Assembly (NCBI GenBank): GCA_031551765.1
Contig: JAVBNC010000155.1
Location: 1-44,999, forward strand
DNA length: 44,999 nucleotides
Direction: 5' to 3'
From: JAVBNC01 sp031551765
GTDB taxonomy: Bacteria > Desulfobacterota > Desulfovibrionia > Desulfovibrionales > Desulfovibrionaceae
The stretch's first letter is position 1. Every line of letters begins with the position of its first letter. Positions 13,541 through 22,095 of this stretch are shown here, in pieces. Position numbers and translations under genes: made by a program. The notes beneath the pieces are model-generated. The model did not search any database, had not been told where the DNA came from, and worked only from the letters and a program-made list of their open reading frames with translations.

Positions 13541-15415
13541 TTATTCCTGCTCTTTCAGAATGGAGGGGTCCGGCACCGTGACCTTGGCTTTGGCCACCAG
13601 GGTCTGCATGAAGGACGAGAACAGCTCGTTGCGCTTGATCTCCATCAGTTCCGCTTCCGCCATGGGTTCCATGCGCTGCCAGGCCTCGTCGGTCAGGGGG
13701 ATGATCTCCGTGGGCATGGCTATCACGGCCCCGGCGTCCACTTCATAGGGCCGGTCCAGCCATTTGTTCAGCGGCGCGTCAAACAGCGCGCCCGCCAGGG
13801 CCGGGGCGTTGCCCAGACCGGCTATAACACCGCGCCTGTTAAAGGGAGCCGTGGTGAACACCTTGTCCTTGTACGCGTCCGGCGTGCCGGAAGCAAAGTC
13901 CTTTACCGCGTCCTGGGCCGCTTTGCTGGCCTGTTTGGCGGCTTCCTGGGTGATCAGGGTTTCCAGGATTTCCGGCCGCACCTGGTCAAAGGGACGCAGG
14001 CCCGCTTCCTGCTGCTCGGTGATTTCCGCCACAGCGAACCCGTCCTGCACTTCCAGGATGCTGCTCACCAGCGTGCCGGGCTTGCCGCTGAACGTGCTCG
14101 CGTCCGCGTTTTTGCGCAGCTTCAGGACGGCGGCCAGCGCGCTTCTTTCGGTCAGGGGCAGGGTCTTGGGCTCCAGCTTGAGCTGAGCCGCGATTTCCTG
14201 CAGGGGTTTGCCCAGGGCCACGGAATCTTCGACCTGGGCCTGCACGTCCCGGAAAGCCACCAGGGCCTTTTCCTCGGCCAGGTCATGGCGCAGGGCCAGC
14301 TTGATTTCCGTCTCGGGACGGCTCCAGTCCGGGTTGGTGGCCTCCAGCCGGAACAGGGCGCAGCCGCCGGGCACGCGCAGCGGCGCGGAAAGCTCGCCGT
14401 TCTTCAAACCGGCCACGGCCTTCTTGACTTCAGGGTCCAGATGGTTCTGCGGCACCCAGCCCATATCCCCGCCTTCCGGAGCCAGGGGGTCCTGCGATTC
14501 CTTGGCGGCCAGGGCCGCGAAATCCGCGCCCTTTTTCAGCTCTGCGGCCAGAGCGGCAAGGCGCTCGCGCACTGCGGCTTCCTGCTTTTCATCCGCCTTT
14601 TCCGGCAGATTCAGCGTGATCTGGCGCAAATGATAGCGGCTGGGGCCCTTGGCAAAGGCGGCGGCCACTTCTTCGTCCGTCACCGGCATTTGCGCGGCCA
14701 GGGCCTGGGGGGTGGCTTCCACGTAGCGCAGGGCCGTGCGCGCCGGTTCGGTGAACCGCGCCTTGTTGGCGTCGTAATAGGCCTGCAGTTCTTCGTCCGT
14801 GGGCTTCACATTGGCTTTGTAGTCCGCCAGGGCGAACAGCACGTAAGAGGCCTTGCGCTGCTCCAACTGAAATCCGAAGCGCCGTTTGGCCTCGCCCGGG
14901 GTGAGGCTGGCGCCCATGGTCACGTAGTCGCGGATTTTTTCCTGCAACAGGTCGTGGCGCATGGCCTGCTCGAACGAAACCTCGCTCTGGCCCTGGCGCG
15001 CCAGCTGCTGCGCGTACAGGGCCTTGTCGAACACCCCTTCCTTGTTGTGGAAGTACGGCATGGAGGTGACGGCCTGGTACAGTTCCGCCGGGGAAACCGT
15101 AATGCCCAGCTTGGCCGCTTCCTGTTCCAGCAGTTCGCGGGTGACCAGCATTTGCAGCACCTGGGAGCGGAGATTGTAGGACCGCAAGTCCTCGTCGCTG
15201 AGGCTGGGGTTCATGGCCCGCAGGGCTTCGGCCTGCCTGCGCAGGGCCTCGCCGTAATCCCGGGCCAGAATGGCCTTTTTGTTGACCACAGCCACGGTAC
15301 CCTGACCGGGCCGGTCGTAACTGCCCACGCCCCAGAAGACGAAGACCAGAATAATGATCCCGAAGGCGATTTTAACGCCCCACGATTGGGCTTGCTGCCG
15401 TATCAAATCAAGCAT
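13541..15415 (-). CDS. PpiD/SurA-type periplasmic folding chaperone
   Basis: The 624-residue protein has one N-terminal transmembrane anchor (residues about 15-31, KIAFGIIILVFVFWGVG). A SurA_N-type chaperone domain follows (about 40-200), then a parvulin-like PPIC domain at about 255-355 (YHLRQITLNLPE through GDMGWVPQNHLDPEVKKAV and GALFRLEATNP), and a second helical region. This is the layout of PpiD, which tethers a folding factor at the periplasmic face and works with the Sec translocon on outer-membrane proteins. The usual PpiD length is about 620. AGAGGAGCACCC precedes ATG. It lies 133 bp downstream of the sigma-54 regulator gene on the same strand. Confidence 0.88.
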   Translation of the reverse strand: MLDLIRQQAQSWGVKIAFGIIILVFVFWGVGSYDRPGQGTVAVVNKKAILARDYGEALRRQAEALRAMNPSLSDEDLRSYNLRSQVLQMLVTRELLEQEAAKLGITVSPAELYQAVTSMPYFHNKEGVFDKALYAQQLARQGQSEVSFEQAMRHDLLQEKIRDYVTMGASLTPGEAKRRFGFQLEQRKASYVLFALADYKANVKPTDEELQAYYDANKARFTEPARTALRYVEATPQALAAQMPVTDEEVAAAFAKGPSRYHLRQITLNLPEKADEKQEAAVRERLAALAAELKKGADFAALAAKESQDPLAPEGGDMGWVPQNHLDPEVKKAVAGLKNGELSAPLRVPGGCALFRLEATNPDWSRPETEIKLALRHDLAEEKALVAFRDVQAQVEDSVALGKPLQEIAAQLKLEPKTLPLTERSALAAVLKLRKNADASTFSGKPGTLVSSILEVQDGFAVAEITEQQEAGLRPFDQVRPEILETLITQEAAKQASKAAQDAVKDFASGTPDAYKDKVFTTAPFNRRGVIAGLGNAPALAGALFDAPLNKWLDRPYEVDAGAVIAMPTEIIPLTDEAWQRMEPMAEAELMEIKRNELFSSFMQTLVAKAKVTVPDPSILKEQE

Positions 15416-15548
15416 GGGTGCTCCTCTCCGGCTCCCAGTCGGGAACCCGCCCGGCCGCTGCGGCCGGAATGATCTTCACGCTCGCGCGCAAAAAATAGTC
15501 CGCTTGTACGCGCGGAACAATGACTTCTAGTGGATGCGGGCCCGCTAG

Positions 15549-17009
15549 TCAATCAATCGGCAGGCCCTGCTCCCGGTATTCGTTGAGCTTGTTGCGCAAG
15601 GTACGCACGGAAATGCCCAGAAGCTCCGCCGCCTGAGTGCGGTTGCCCTGGGTGTGCTCCAGGCCCTTGATGATCATCAGCCGTTCCATTTCATGCAGGG
15701 GAATGAGCGCCCCGGCGAATGCGCCTTCCTGGCCGGAAGCCCTGGAAGCCGGAGCCAAAGCCGCGCCCTCCCCTTCCGGCGAATCTGACGCTGTCCCCTC
15801 TCTGAAAAATTCCGGCGTGGCCGCGCCCTCTTCCGCGAACAGGGGCCAGGAATCCGGGTCCAGCAGAAAATGCGCGGGCTGCACGGGCTGGCCGCCGCAC
15901 AGCAGCACGGCGCGCTCCATCAGGTTCTGCAGTTCGCGCACGTTGCCGGGCCAGTCGTAGTTCAGCAGCCAGTCCACAGCTTCCTGGGACAGGACCGTGG
16001 CGGGCAGCTTATACTCCCGCACGTACATGTCGATGAAAAAACGGGCCAGGGTGAGCACGTCGTCGCCCCGCTCTTTCAGCGAGGGTAGGCGCAGGGGAAT
16101 GACGTTGAGCCGGAAAAAAAGGTCCTGCCGGAACTTGCCCTCCGCCACCCAGGATTCCAGGTTGCGGTTGGTGGTGGCCAGCACGCGCACGTCCACGGAC
16201 ACGGTTTCCGTGCCACCCACGCGGTCTATCTCGCTTTCCTGCAGCACGCGCAAAAGTTTCGCCTGCAGCCCCAGCTCCATTTCGGAAATTTCGTCCAGCA
16301 GAATGGTGCCGCTGTCCGCCAGCTCGAACTTGCCCAGCTTTCTGGCTATGGCCCCGGTGAACGCGCCTTTTTCATGGCCGAAGAGCTCGCTTTCCAGCAA
16401 GTGCTCAGGCAGGGCCGCGCAGTTTACCGCGACAAAGGGCTTGTCCGCGCGGTCGCTCTGCGCGTGCAGGTAGCGGGCGAACATTTCCTTGCCCGTGCCC
16501 GAATCCCCGGAAATAAGCACCGTGGCCTTGGACCGGGCCACCTGCCGGGCCAGAGCCAGCACCCTGGCAATGGCCGGGTTTTCGCCCACAATGCGCGGGC
16601 CGGATTCCGCCTTGCGGCCGCCCAAAGTGGACGCGGCGGCGGCCGGAGCGCTTTCCCGGCGCGCGGGCATGGCGGCGCTGATTTTTTCAAAGGTCAGCGG
16701 CTCCACCCAGTAGTCCCTGGCGCCCTGTTCCATGAGACGGCGGGCTTCGTCCGGCGAGGGCCGCTCGGAAAAAATTACCACCGGCGGAAATGCGGAATCC
16801 TCCTGTCCCACGGACAAGAGGTCCTCTACTCTATACCCCGGCAGCGAGGGACGGGAAAGGATGAGCTGGGGGGAAGCCTTGCGGATGAAAGCGGACGCGC
16901 CCTTGAGGTTTTCCGCTATGCCGACTTCGAAACCCGCGTCCCGCAACTGCGGAAATATGCGGGTCACTGCCTGGGCGGGAGCGAGAAAAAGGACGCGGCG
17001 TGCTGACAT
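15549..17009 (-). CDS. Sigma-54-dependent activator with a degenerate receiver domain
   Basis: The 486-residue protein has three parts. Residues 1-110 fold like a receiver (ends GARDYWVEPLTFEKI) but lack the acidic pocket. The phosphoacceptor Asp position is Arg53 in SRPSLPG, and the conserved Lys is Glu103. The AAA+ domain follows (about 140-370) with Walker A GDSGTGKEM, the sigma-54-contact motif GAFTGA (215-220), Walker B-like GTILLDEISEM, and WPGNVRELQN. The C-terminus is a Fis-type helix-turn-helix (NRTQAAELLGISVRTLRNKL). This fits activators that act without phosphorylation, such as the FleQ or PspF classes. The start is the ATG at 17009; the frame to 17135 is not homologous. Target genes are unknown. 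Confidence 0.9.
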   Translation of the reverse strand: MSARRVLFLAPAQAVTRIFPQLRDAGFEVGIAENLKGASAFIRKASPQLILSRPSLPGYRVEDLLSVGQEDSAFPPVVIFSERPSPDEARRLMEQGARDYWVEPLTFEKISAAMPARRESAPAAAASTLGGRKAESGPRIVGENPAIARVLALARQVARSKATVLISGDSGTGKEMFARYLHAQSDRADKPFVAVNCAALPEHLLESELFGHEKGAFTGAIARKLGKFELADSGTILLDEISEMELGLQAKLLRVLQESEIDRVGGTETVSVDVRVLATTNRNLESWVAEGKFRQDLFFRLNVIPLRLPSLKERGDDVLTLARFFIDMYVREYKLPATVLSQEAVDWLLNYDWPGNVRELQNLMERAVLLCGGQPVQPAHFLLDPDSWPLFAEEGAATPEFFREGTASDSPEGEGAALAPASRASGQEGAFAGALIPLHEMERLMIIKGLEHTQGNRTQAAELLGISVRTLRNKLNEYREQGLPID

Positions 17010-17227
17010 AGAGTTGCTCTTACCTGTTACCGCGTTCTTTATCAACTGCCTGACCCCGCTAATCTTCTTTTTCAAATGCACTGGCACGGCCTTGATGCGC
17101 GCCGCAGGCCGCCGTCGCTCTCTTTCCCCGCCCATGGGGGCCTTGCCCGCCTTCTCTTGTGGCGCCGCGCAAAAGCTGTTAGGTTCGCGCTTTCCGCGTC
17201 ACCTTTTACCCCGTACCTCTATCCGCC

Positions 17228-18025
17228 ATGCCGCACCAAGACAGCCTTGCGACCCTGCTGGCCCAGGTGGCTTCCGGCGCGCTTTCTCCGGAAGAAGCCG
17301 CCCGCAGCCTGCGTTTCTCCCCTTTTGAGCAGCTCATGGACGGCGTGACCGTGGACACGCACCGCCACCTGCGCACCGGCATGCCGGAAACCGTGCTGGC
17401 GCGCGGCAAAAGCACGGAACGCCTTATCGCCGCCATGCGCGGCCTGAACGGCCAGGAAAAAACGGTGCCGGTGCTGGCCACCCGCGTCTCCCCGGAACAA
17501 GGTGCGGAACTCATCCAGGCTTTTCCGGGCGGCTGCTGGTGGCGGGAAGCCGGGCTGTTCAGCCTGGGCCGCGACCTGCCCGCCGGACCTCCCTGGCCGG
17601 ACAAGGGCGATCTGATGATCATCACGGCCGGGGCCTCGGACATGCCCGTGGCCCTGGAAGCCCTGGGCACCGCCCTGTTCCACGGCATATCCGCCGGCAT
17701 CGCCCCGGACATAGGCGTGGCCGGCCTGCACCGCATCCGGACCGGGCTGCCCGCGCTGGACAAAGCCGCCGTGCTTATCGTGGCGGCGGGCATGGAGGGC
17801 GCGCTGCCCAGCGTGATGGCCGGTCTCACGGGCAAGCCCGTGCTGGCCGTGCCCACGTCCGTGGGCTACGGCGCCGCCGCCGGGGGCTACGCCGCCCTGC
17901 TGGGCATGCTCTCCTCCTGCTCGCCGGGAATCGCCGTGCTGAACATCGACAACGGCTACGGGGCCGCCATGTTCGCCTGCCGTCTGCTGGGCGGCTGCGC
18001 CCTGCCCACGAAATGCGGCCGCTGA
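17228..18025 (+). CDS. larB: Nickel-pincer cofactor biosynthesis protein LarB
   Basis: LarB carboxylates nicotinic acid adenine dinucleotide, the first step to the nickel-pincer nucleotide of LarA. The 265-residue protein is a close match. The N-terminal part has DTHRHLRTGMPETVLARGKS. The PurE-like part has TAGASDMPVALEA (133-145), DIGVAGLHRI (161-170), GMEGALPSVMAG (188-199), VPTSVGYGAA and LSSCSPGIAVLNIDNGYGAA. Cys231 in the last motif is probably the residue that binds the nicotinamide ring in L. plantarum LarB (Cys221). No clear ribosome-binding site precedes 17228. The stop is one base before a GT4 gene, so the two are coupled. LarC and LarE are not in the window. Confidence 0.93.
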   Translation: MPHQDSLATLLAQVASGALSPEEAARSLRFSPFEQLMDGVTVDTHRHLRTGMPETVLARGKSTERLIAAMRGLNGQEKTVPVLATRVSPEQGAELIQAFPGGCWWREAGLFSLGRDLPAGPPWPDKGDLMIITAGASDMPVALEALGTALFHGISAGIAPDIGVAGLHRIRTGLPALDKAAVLIVAAGMEGALPSVMAGLTGKPVLAVPTSVGYGAAAGGYAALLGMLSSCSPGIAVLNIDNGYGAAMFACRLLGGCALPTKCGR

Positions 18026-18026
18026 C

Positions 18027-19091
18027 ATGCGCCTGGCCTTTTGCAACGCCACCCGTTCCTGGGGCGGGGTCAAAACCTGGACCATAGAATTCGCCGCCGC
18101 CCTGGCCGCCAGAGGCCACGAGATCACGCTCTACGGCCGTCCCGGCGCGTTCATTGAGCGCGCCCAAAGCCGGAGCCTGGCCGCCGTGCCCGTCTCTTTC
18201 GGCATGGATTTCAACCCTCTGGCCATCAATCTTTTCCTGCACGAGTTCCGGCAGCGCAACATCCAGGCCGTGCTGGTCAACGTGGGCCGTGACCTGCGCA
18301 GCGCCGGGGTGGCCGCGCGGCTCATGGGCCTGCCCCTCGTGCAGCGCATCGGCCTGCCCGGCGACATGCGCAATTGCCTCAAGGTCCGTCTGCTCCACCA
18401 CCTGCTCCGGCCGCACTACCTCTGCCCCTGTTGCTTTATCCGCGACGGCATGCTCGCCACGCTCCCCTTTATCGACGAGCGCGACACCACCGTGCTGCTT
18501 TCCGCCAAGACCCCGGCCCCGCAAGCGCCTGCGCACGCCGGGACCCCGCTGCGTCTGGTCACCACCAGCCAGGTCAATCCCAACAAGGGCCACGAAGAGC
18601 TGTTGCGCGCCCTGGCCTCCCTGCGCGACGCGGGTCACGACTTTATCTGGGAAGTGGCCGGCAGCGGCGAAAGCGAGTCTCCGCTCAAAGCCCTGGCCCA
18701 CGATCTGGGTCTGGCCGAGCGCATCATCTGGCACGGGTTCACCCAGGACGTGCCCGCCATTCTCGCCCGCTGCGACGTGTTCGTGCTGCCGTCCTACATC
18801 GAAGGGCTGCCCAACACCCTGCTGGAAGCCATGGCCCAGGGCCTGGTGCCCGTGGCCCGCAACGTGGGCGGCACAGCCGAAGTCTGGCCGCAGCCCCTGC
18901 TCTCCCTCCTGGTCCCGGATGGACCCAGGGACGGTTCCGGTCTGCGCGCCGCCCTGGAGTTGGTTTTTCAGGCAAGCCGGGAAACGTTGTTGTCCTGGAA
19001 GGCGTCAGCGTGGGAACAATGCCGCGCCCAGTTTTCCCTGAAACGGCAGGCGGCGGCTTTGGAACAGTTTTTCGTGGACAGGATCGGCTGA
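18027..19091 (+). CDS. GT4-family glycosyltransferase
   Basis: The 354-residue protein is a GT-B-fold glycosyltransferase of family 4. It starts MRLAFCNATRSWGGVKTWTI, the N-terminal acceptor domain with the GG motif. It then shows TTSQVNPNKGHEELLRAL, GSGESESPLKALAHDLGL, and the donor-binding EGLPNTLLEAMAQGLVPVAR with the family E-x7-E pattern. It likely adds a sugar in cell-surface polysaccharide or LPS synthesis in the cytoplasm. It begins one base after the larB stop, so it is translated with it; larB and a glycosyltransferase have no obvious metabolic link. A mosaic repeat follows directly. The donor and acceptor are unknown. Confidence 0.88.
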   Translation: MRLAFCNATRSWGGVKTWTIEFAAALAARGHEITLYGRPGAFIERAQSRSLAAVPVSFGMDFNPLAINLFLHEFRQRNIQAVLVNVGRDLRSAGVAARLMGLPLVQRIGLPGDMRNCLKVRLLHHLLRPHYLCPCCFIRDGMLATLPFIDERDTTVLLSAKTPAPQAPAHAGTPLRLVTTSQVNPNKGHEELLRALASLRDAGHDFIWEVAGSGESESPLKALAHDLGLAERIIWHGFTQDVPAILARCDVFVLPSYIEGLPNTLLEAMAQGLVPVARNVGGTAEVWPQPLLSLLVPDGPRDGSGLRAALELVFQASRETLLSWKASAWEQCRAQFSLKRQAAALEQFFVDRIG

Positions 19092-19258
19092 AAGGCAATT
19101 TTGTCGAAGCCAATGAAGAGTCGAAGCAGGGCGCTGCCCTGTACACGCCAAGGGCTAGCGCCCCTGGACCCCATACAGGGTGACTGAGAAAATGGTGCTT
19201 ATCTGCCGTTCTGTTCGCGCCACGGCGCTCACATACTGGCGGGTGCTGGTGTGATAAG
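19092..19258 (+). repeat. Mosaic repeat, copy E
   Basis: Modules seen in order: TTTTGTCGAAGCCAATGAAG, GCAGGGC, CGCCAAGGGCTAGCGCCCCT, GGACCCCATACAGGG, and a 67-bp end module (19191-19257). That end module matches 21917-21983 at about 62 of 67 positions and is identical over its first 45 bases. It fills most of the gap between the two GT4 genes. Confidence 0.85.
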
Positions 19259-19309
19259 CTGAAAAAGACGGAACCGTGATTGTACGGGGCCGCCGGAGGC
19301 ATTCTTTCC

Positions 19310-20377
19310 ATGCGTATCATTCTATTAACCTCGTCCTCGACCAAAAGCGGGGGGTCCAGACAGGCGTTGTACCTGGCTCAGGGGCTGGAGGCCCGGGGGC
19401 ACGAGGTCTTGTTTTTTACGCCGGACCACGCCACGTTGCGCGGACTGGCGCCGGGTGCTTCTTTTTGGCGGGACTTGGGGCCGCAGAAAAGTTGGCGGAA
19501 CGTGCTGGAGAGCGCCATCGGGCGGAATAAGGGCCCCTGCGTGGTGCATGCCTTTCACAACGCGGCGGTCAAGCGGCTGGCGTGGTGGGGGCTGTTCTGG
19601 CGCTCCAGGGGCGTGGTCACGCTAGCGCACCGGGGGGTCATTTTCCGGCCCAACAACCCGCTGCCTTACTGGTCGCCGGGCATAGACTGCTTCGCGGTCA
19701 ACTCCAGGGCTTGCGGCGTGGTGCTGCGGCGCATGGGCGTGGGGCAAAAGCGTCTGGAACTGGTGTATAACGCCGTGCCGCAAGAGCGGGTCACGCCCGT
19801 CACGGACAAGGAAACCATGCGCCGCGAGCTGGAGCTGGCGGACGGCGGTTTTCTTTTTGCCACGGTGGTCAACAACAGCCCGGTCAAGGGCGTGGAACCG
19901 CTGCTGCGCGCCTTTGCGGACGCGCGCCTGCCCCGGGCCAGGCTTTTGCTGCTGGGCGTGGACGCGGAACTCTGGCTGCCGCTGTGCCGGGACCTGGGCA
20001 TCGTCTCCCAAGTGCGGCTGGTGGGCCCCACCAACGCGGTGGCCGACCACTTGCAGTTGGCGGACGCCTTTGTGCTGCCCTCCCTGTCCGAATCCATGCC
20101 CAACACACTGCTGGAAGCCATCCGCATGCATTTGCCCTCGGTGTGTTCCAGCGTGGGCGGCGTACCGGAAGTGCTGGCGAACAGCGGCATTCTGGTCCCG
20201 CCCGGCGACGTGGCCGCGCTTTCCGTGGCCCTGCGCCGCATGGCGGAAGATACGGAAGCCAGGGAAGCCATGCAGCGGGCGGCCGTCGCGCAAAGCCCCA
20301 ACTTTGACCAGGAAAAACGCATCGACAGGCTGGCGGGCATATACCAGAGGCTCCTCATCCAACGGGGCCTGGCCTGA
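19310..20377 (+). CDS. GT4-family glycosyltransferase (second)
   Basis: The 355-residue protein is a second GT-B, family 4 enzyme: MRIILLTSSSTKSGGSRQAL with a GG acceptor-side motif, VVNNSPVKGVEPLLRAF, LLLGVDAELWLPLCRDLGI, and the donor site ESMPNTLLEAIRMHLPSVCS with GGVPEVL. It has probable roles in surface-glycan assembly. The start at 19310 is supported by CGGAGG 10 bases upstream, and an in-frame start at 19280 is rejected because it lies before the ribosome-binding site. Mosaic repeats lie on both sides in opposite orientation (19092-19195 and 20441-20594). That separates it from the first GT4 gene and suggests past rearrangement. Confidence 0.87.
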   Translation: MRIILLTSSSTKSGGSRQALYLAQGLEARGHEVLFFTPDHATLRGLAPGASFWRDLGPQKSWRNVLESAIGRNKGPCVVHAFHNAAVKRLAWWGLFWRSRGVVTLAHRGVIFRPNNPLPYWSPGIDCFAVNSRACGVVLRRMGVGQKRLELVYNAVPQERVTPVTDKETMRRELELADGGFLFATVVNNSPVKGVEPLLRAFADARLPRARLLLLGVDAELWLPLCRDLGIVSQVRLVGPTNAVADHLQLADAFVLPSLSESMPNTLLEAIRMHLPSVCSSVGGVPEVLANSGILVPPGDVAALSVALRRMAEDTEAREAMQRAAVAQSPNFDQEKRIDRLAGIYQRLLIQRGLA

Positions 20378-20394
20378 ACGCCAGAGACTGTTTC

Positions 20395-20594
20395 GACCCA
20401 TAGGTCCAGAGAGAGCGCTCCGACGATCTGCCCCGTCCCACCCTGAATGGGGTCCAGGGGCGCTAGCCCTTGGCGGGTGCAGGGATCTCGCAACCGCAGG
20501 AGGCGGTTGCGCACGGAGCGCAGCGACGCCCGAAGGGGGCGGCACAGGACGTGCCGCATTGAGCCCTGCTTTGACTCTTAATTGGCTTCGACAA
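20395..20594 (-). repeat. Mosaic repeat, copy F (inverted)
   Basis: Read in reverse it has TTGTCGAAGCCAATTAAGAG, the TGCGGCACGTCCTGTGCCGC module, GGGCGTCGCTGCGCTCCGTG, an AACCGCCTCCTGCGGTTGCG hairpin module, and CGCCAAGGGCTAGCGCCCCT with GGACCCCATTCAGGG. From 20441 to 20594 it is an inverted copy of 21752-21910. It sits directly before the aminotransferase gene's ribosome-binding region. Confidence 0.88.
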
Positions 20595-20616
20595 CTAACT
20601 CCCCCAGGAGACACAC

Positions 20617-21744
20617 ATGACGGCGCACGCGCACCGGGGCGGCGACAGCCTCAGCATCCACGGCGGGGACCTTTACGCCCGCGCCCTGCGCGAGCGGCGC
20701 AGCCCGGAGGATTATATTGATTTCAGCAGCAACACCCACGTGTTCGCCGCTGATATCACGGAAAAGCTGGTGCGGGACACGGCCTACCCTGTGGCCCACT
20801 ACCCGGACACGGACTGCCGCGAACTGCGCGAGGCCATCGCAGCCCACGAAGGCATTCCGGCGGACTGCATCCTAGCCGGCAACGGGTCCGTGGACCTGAT
20901 CTGGCTGGCCATGCACGCCCTGGCCCCGCGCCGGGTGCTGCTGGTCGGCCCCATGTTTTCGGAATACGCGCGGGCCTGCGCCGCCCTGAACATCCCCTAC
21001 GAAATCGTCACCCCGCCGCAGGAAGAAGAATTCGTCTGCGGCCCGGCGGAACTGCGCCGCATCTGGGACAGCAGCGCGGACCTGGCCGTGTTCTGCACGC
21101 CCAACAACCCCGGCGCGGTCACCTACCCCAACGTCCAGGCCCTGCTGGACGTGCTGCGCGTGCCCCGCGTGCTGGCCGACAACACCTACCGCGAGTTCCT
21201 CTGGGGCGAGCCGGAATATGCGGACAACAACCTCATCCGCTACAGCGGCTGGCTGCGGCCGGGCGTGGCCCTGTTCTCCATATGCAGTTTCACCAAATTT
21301 TTCGCCTGCCCCGGTCTGCGTCTGGGCTATCTGGCGGGCGACCCCAAGCAACTGCGCCACATGGCGCGCATCCAGCCGCCCTGGAGCGTCAACCCCTACG
21401 CCCAAATCATGGGGCGCGCCTTTCTGGAGCACATCGACGCCTTCCGCGAACGCCTGGCCCCCATGCGCGCCGAGCGCACGGAACTGGCCCGCAACATCCG
21501 CCGTCTGTCCTCTTTCAACCCGTCCCTGGTCTTCGAAGGCGCCAGTTTCATCACCGCCGGTCTCGCCCCCGGTCGCAGCGCGGCCACGGTGCGCGCCGTC
21601 CTGGCCAAGCGGCGTCTGCTGGTGCGCGACTGCGATTCCATCCCCGGCATGCCGCCTGGCTACATCCGCCTGCAAGTCCGCTCCCGCCACGACAACGAAG
21701 AGCTGCTCAAAGCTTTGGACTGGCATAGCGACCACGGTTGGTAG
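20617..21744 (+). CDS. CobD/HisC-like PLP-dependent aminotransferase or decarboxylase
   Basis: The 375-residue protein is a class-I fold-type I PLP enzyme close to CobD (threonine-phosphate decarboxylase, cobalamin side chain) and HisC (histidinol-phosphate aminotransferase). The N-terminus SLSIHGGDLYARAL with DYIDFSSNTHVF is CobD-like. It then has AHYPDTDCRELREAIAAHEG, ILAGNGSVDLIWLA, CTPNNPGAVTYPN, VLADNTYREF and SFTKFFACPGLRLGY with the PLP Lys227. CobD is the better fit because of the HGG start. A true cobalamin gene would normally sit in a cob cluster; none is here. AGGAG lies 7 bases before ATG. The gene lies alone between inverted repeats. Confidence 0.8.
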   Translation: MTAHAHRGGDSLSIHGGDLYARALRERRSPEDYIDFSSNTHVFAADITEKLVRDTAYPVAHYPDTDCRELREAIAAHEGIPADCILAGNGSVDLIWLAMHALAPRRVLLVGPMFSEYARACAALNIPYEIVTPPQEEEFVCGPAELRRIWDSSADLAVFCTPNNPGAVTYPNVQALLDVLRVPRVLADNTYREFLWGEPEYADNNLIRYSGWLRPGVALFSICSFTKFFACPGLRLGYLAGDPKQLRHMARIQPPWSVNPYAQIMGRAFLEHIDAFRERLAPMRAERTELARNIRRLSSFNPSLVFEGASFITAGLAPGRSAATVRAVLAKRRLLVRDCDSIPGMPPGYIRLQVRSRHDNEELLKALDWHSDHGW

Positions 21745-21985
21745 AGGCAATTTGTCGAAGCCTTCCAAGAGTGAGAGCAGCGCTCAATGCGGCACGTCCT
21801 GTGCCGCCCCCTTCGGGCGTCGCTGCGCTCCGTGCGCAACCGCCTCCTGCGGTTGCGAAATCCCTACACCCGCCAAGGGCTGGCGCCTGTGGACCCCTTT
21901 CAGGGGTCTATGGGGAAATGGTGCTTATCTGCCGTTCTGTTCGCGCCACGGCGCTCACATATTGGCGGGCGCTGACTTGATAAAA
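21745..21985 (+). repeat. Mosaic repeat, copy G
   Basis: It starts 1 base after the aminotransferase stop. Modules are TTTGTCGAAGCC, the TGCGGCACGTCCTGTGCCGC module, CTTCGGGCGTCGCTGCGCTC, the AACCGCCTCCTGCGGTTGCG hairpin, CGCCAAGGGCTGGCGCC, and a 67-bp end module shared with 19191-19257. The first 160 bases are an inverted copy of 20441-20594. Confidence 0.88.
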
Positions 21986-22093
21986 TAAATGAAGGGTCAT
22001 GCCTAGCTGAGAGGCCAATAAAAGGCTAAAATAGCTAGCGATGACAAGTAAAAACAAGTACGCCTACCGTTGAAGTAGATGAAAGCTAATCCC
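21986..22093. other. AT-rich spacer left of the IS element
   Basis: The 108 bases are unusually AT-rich for this genome and hold no gene. CTAGCTGAGAGGCCAATAAA begins a nested stem (CTAGCT...AGCTAG with GGCC...GGCT inside, 22003-22039). It may be residue of an older insertion or an RNA structure; nothing identifies it. Confidence 0.4.
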
Positions 22094-22095
22094 TA

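Noticed and set aside
13451..15472. Long plus-strand frame across the PpiD-like gene
   Set aside because: Mirror of the minus-strand gene; the minus reading has an anchor helix and a PPIC domain.
17076..17227. Sigma-54 promoter (TGGCACG) before larB
   Set aside because: TGGCACG is present but the GC element is not at the required spacing.
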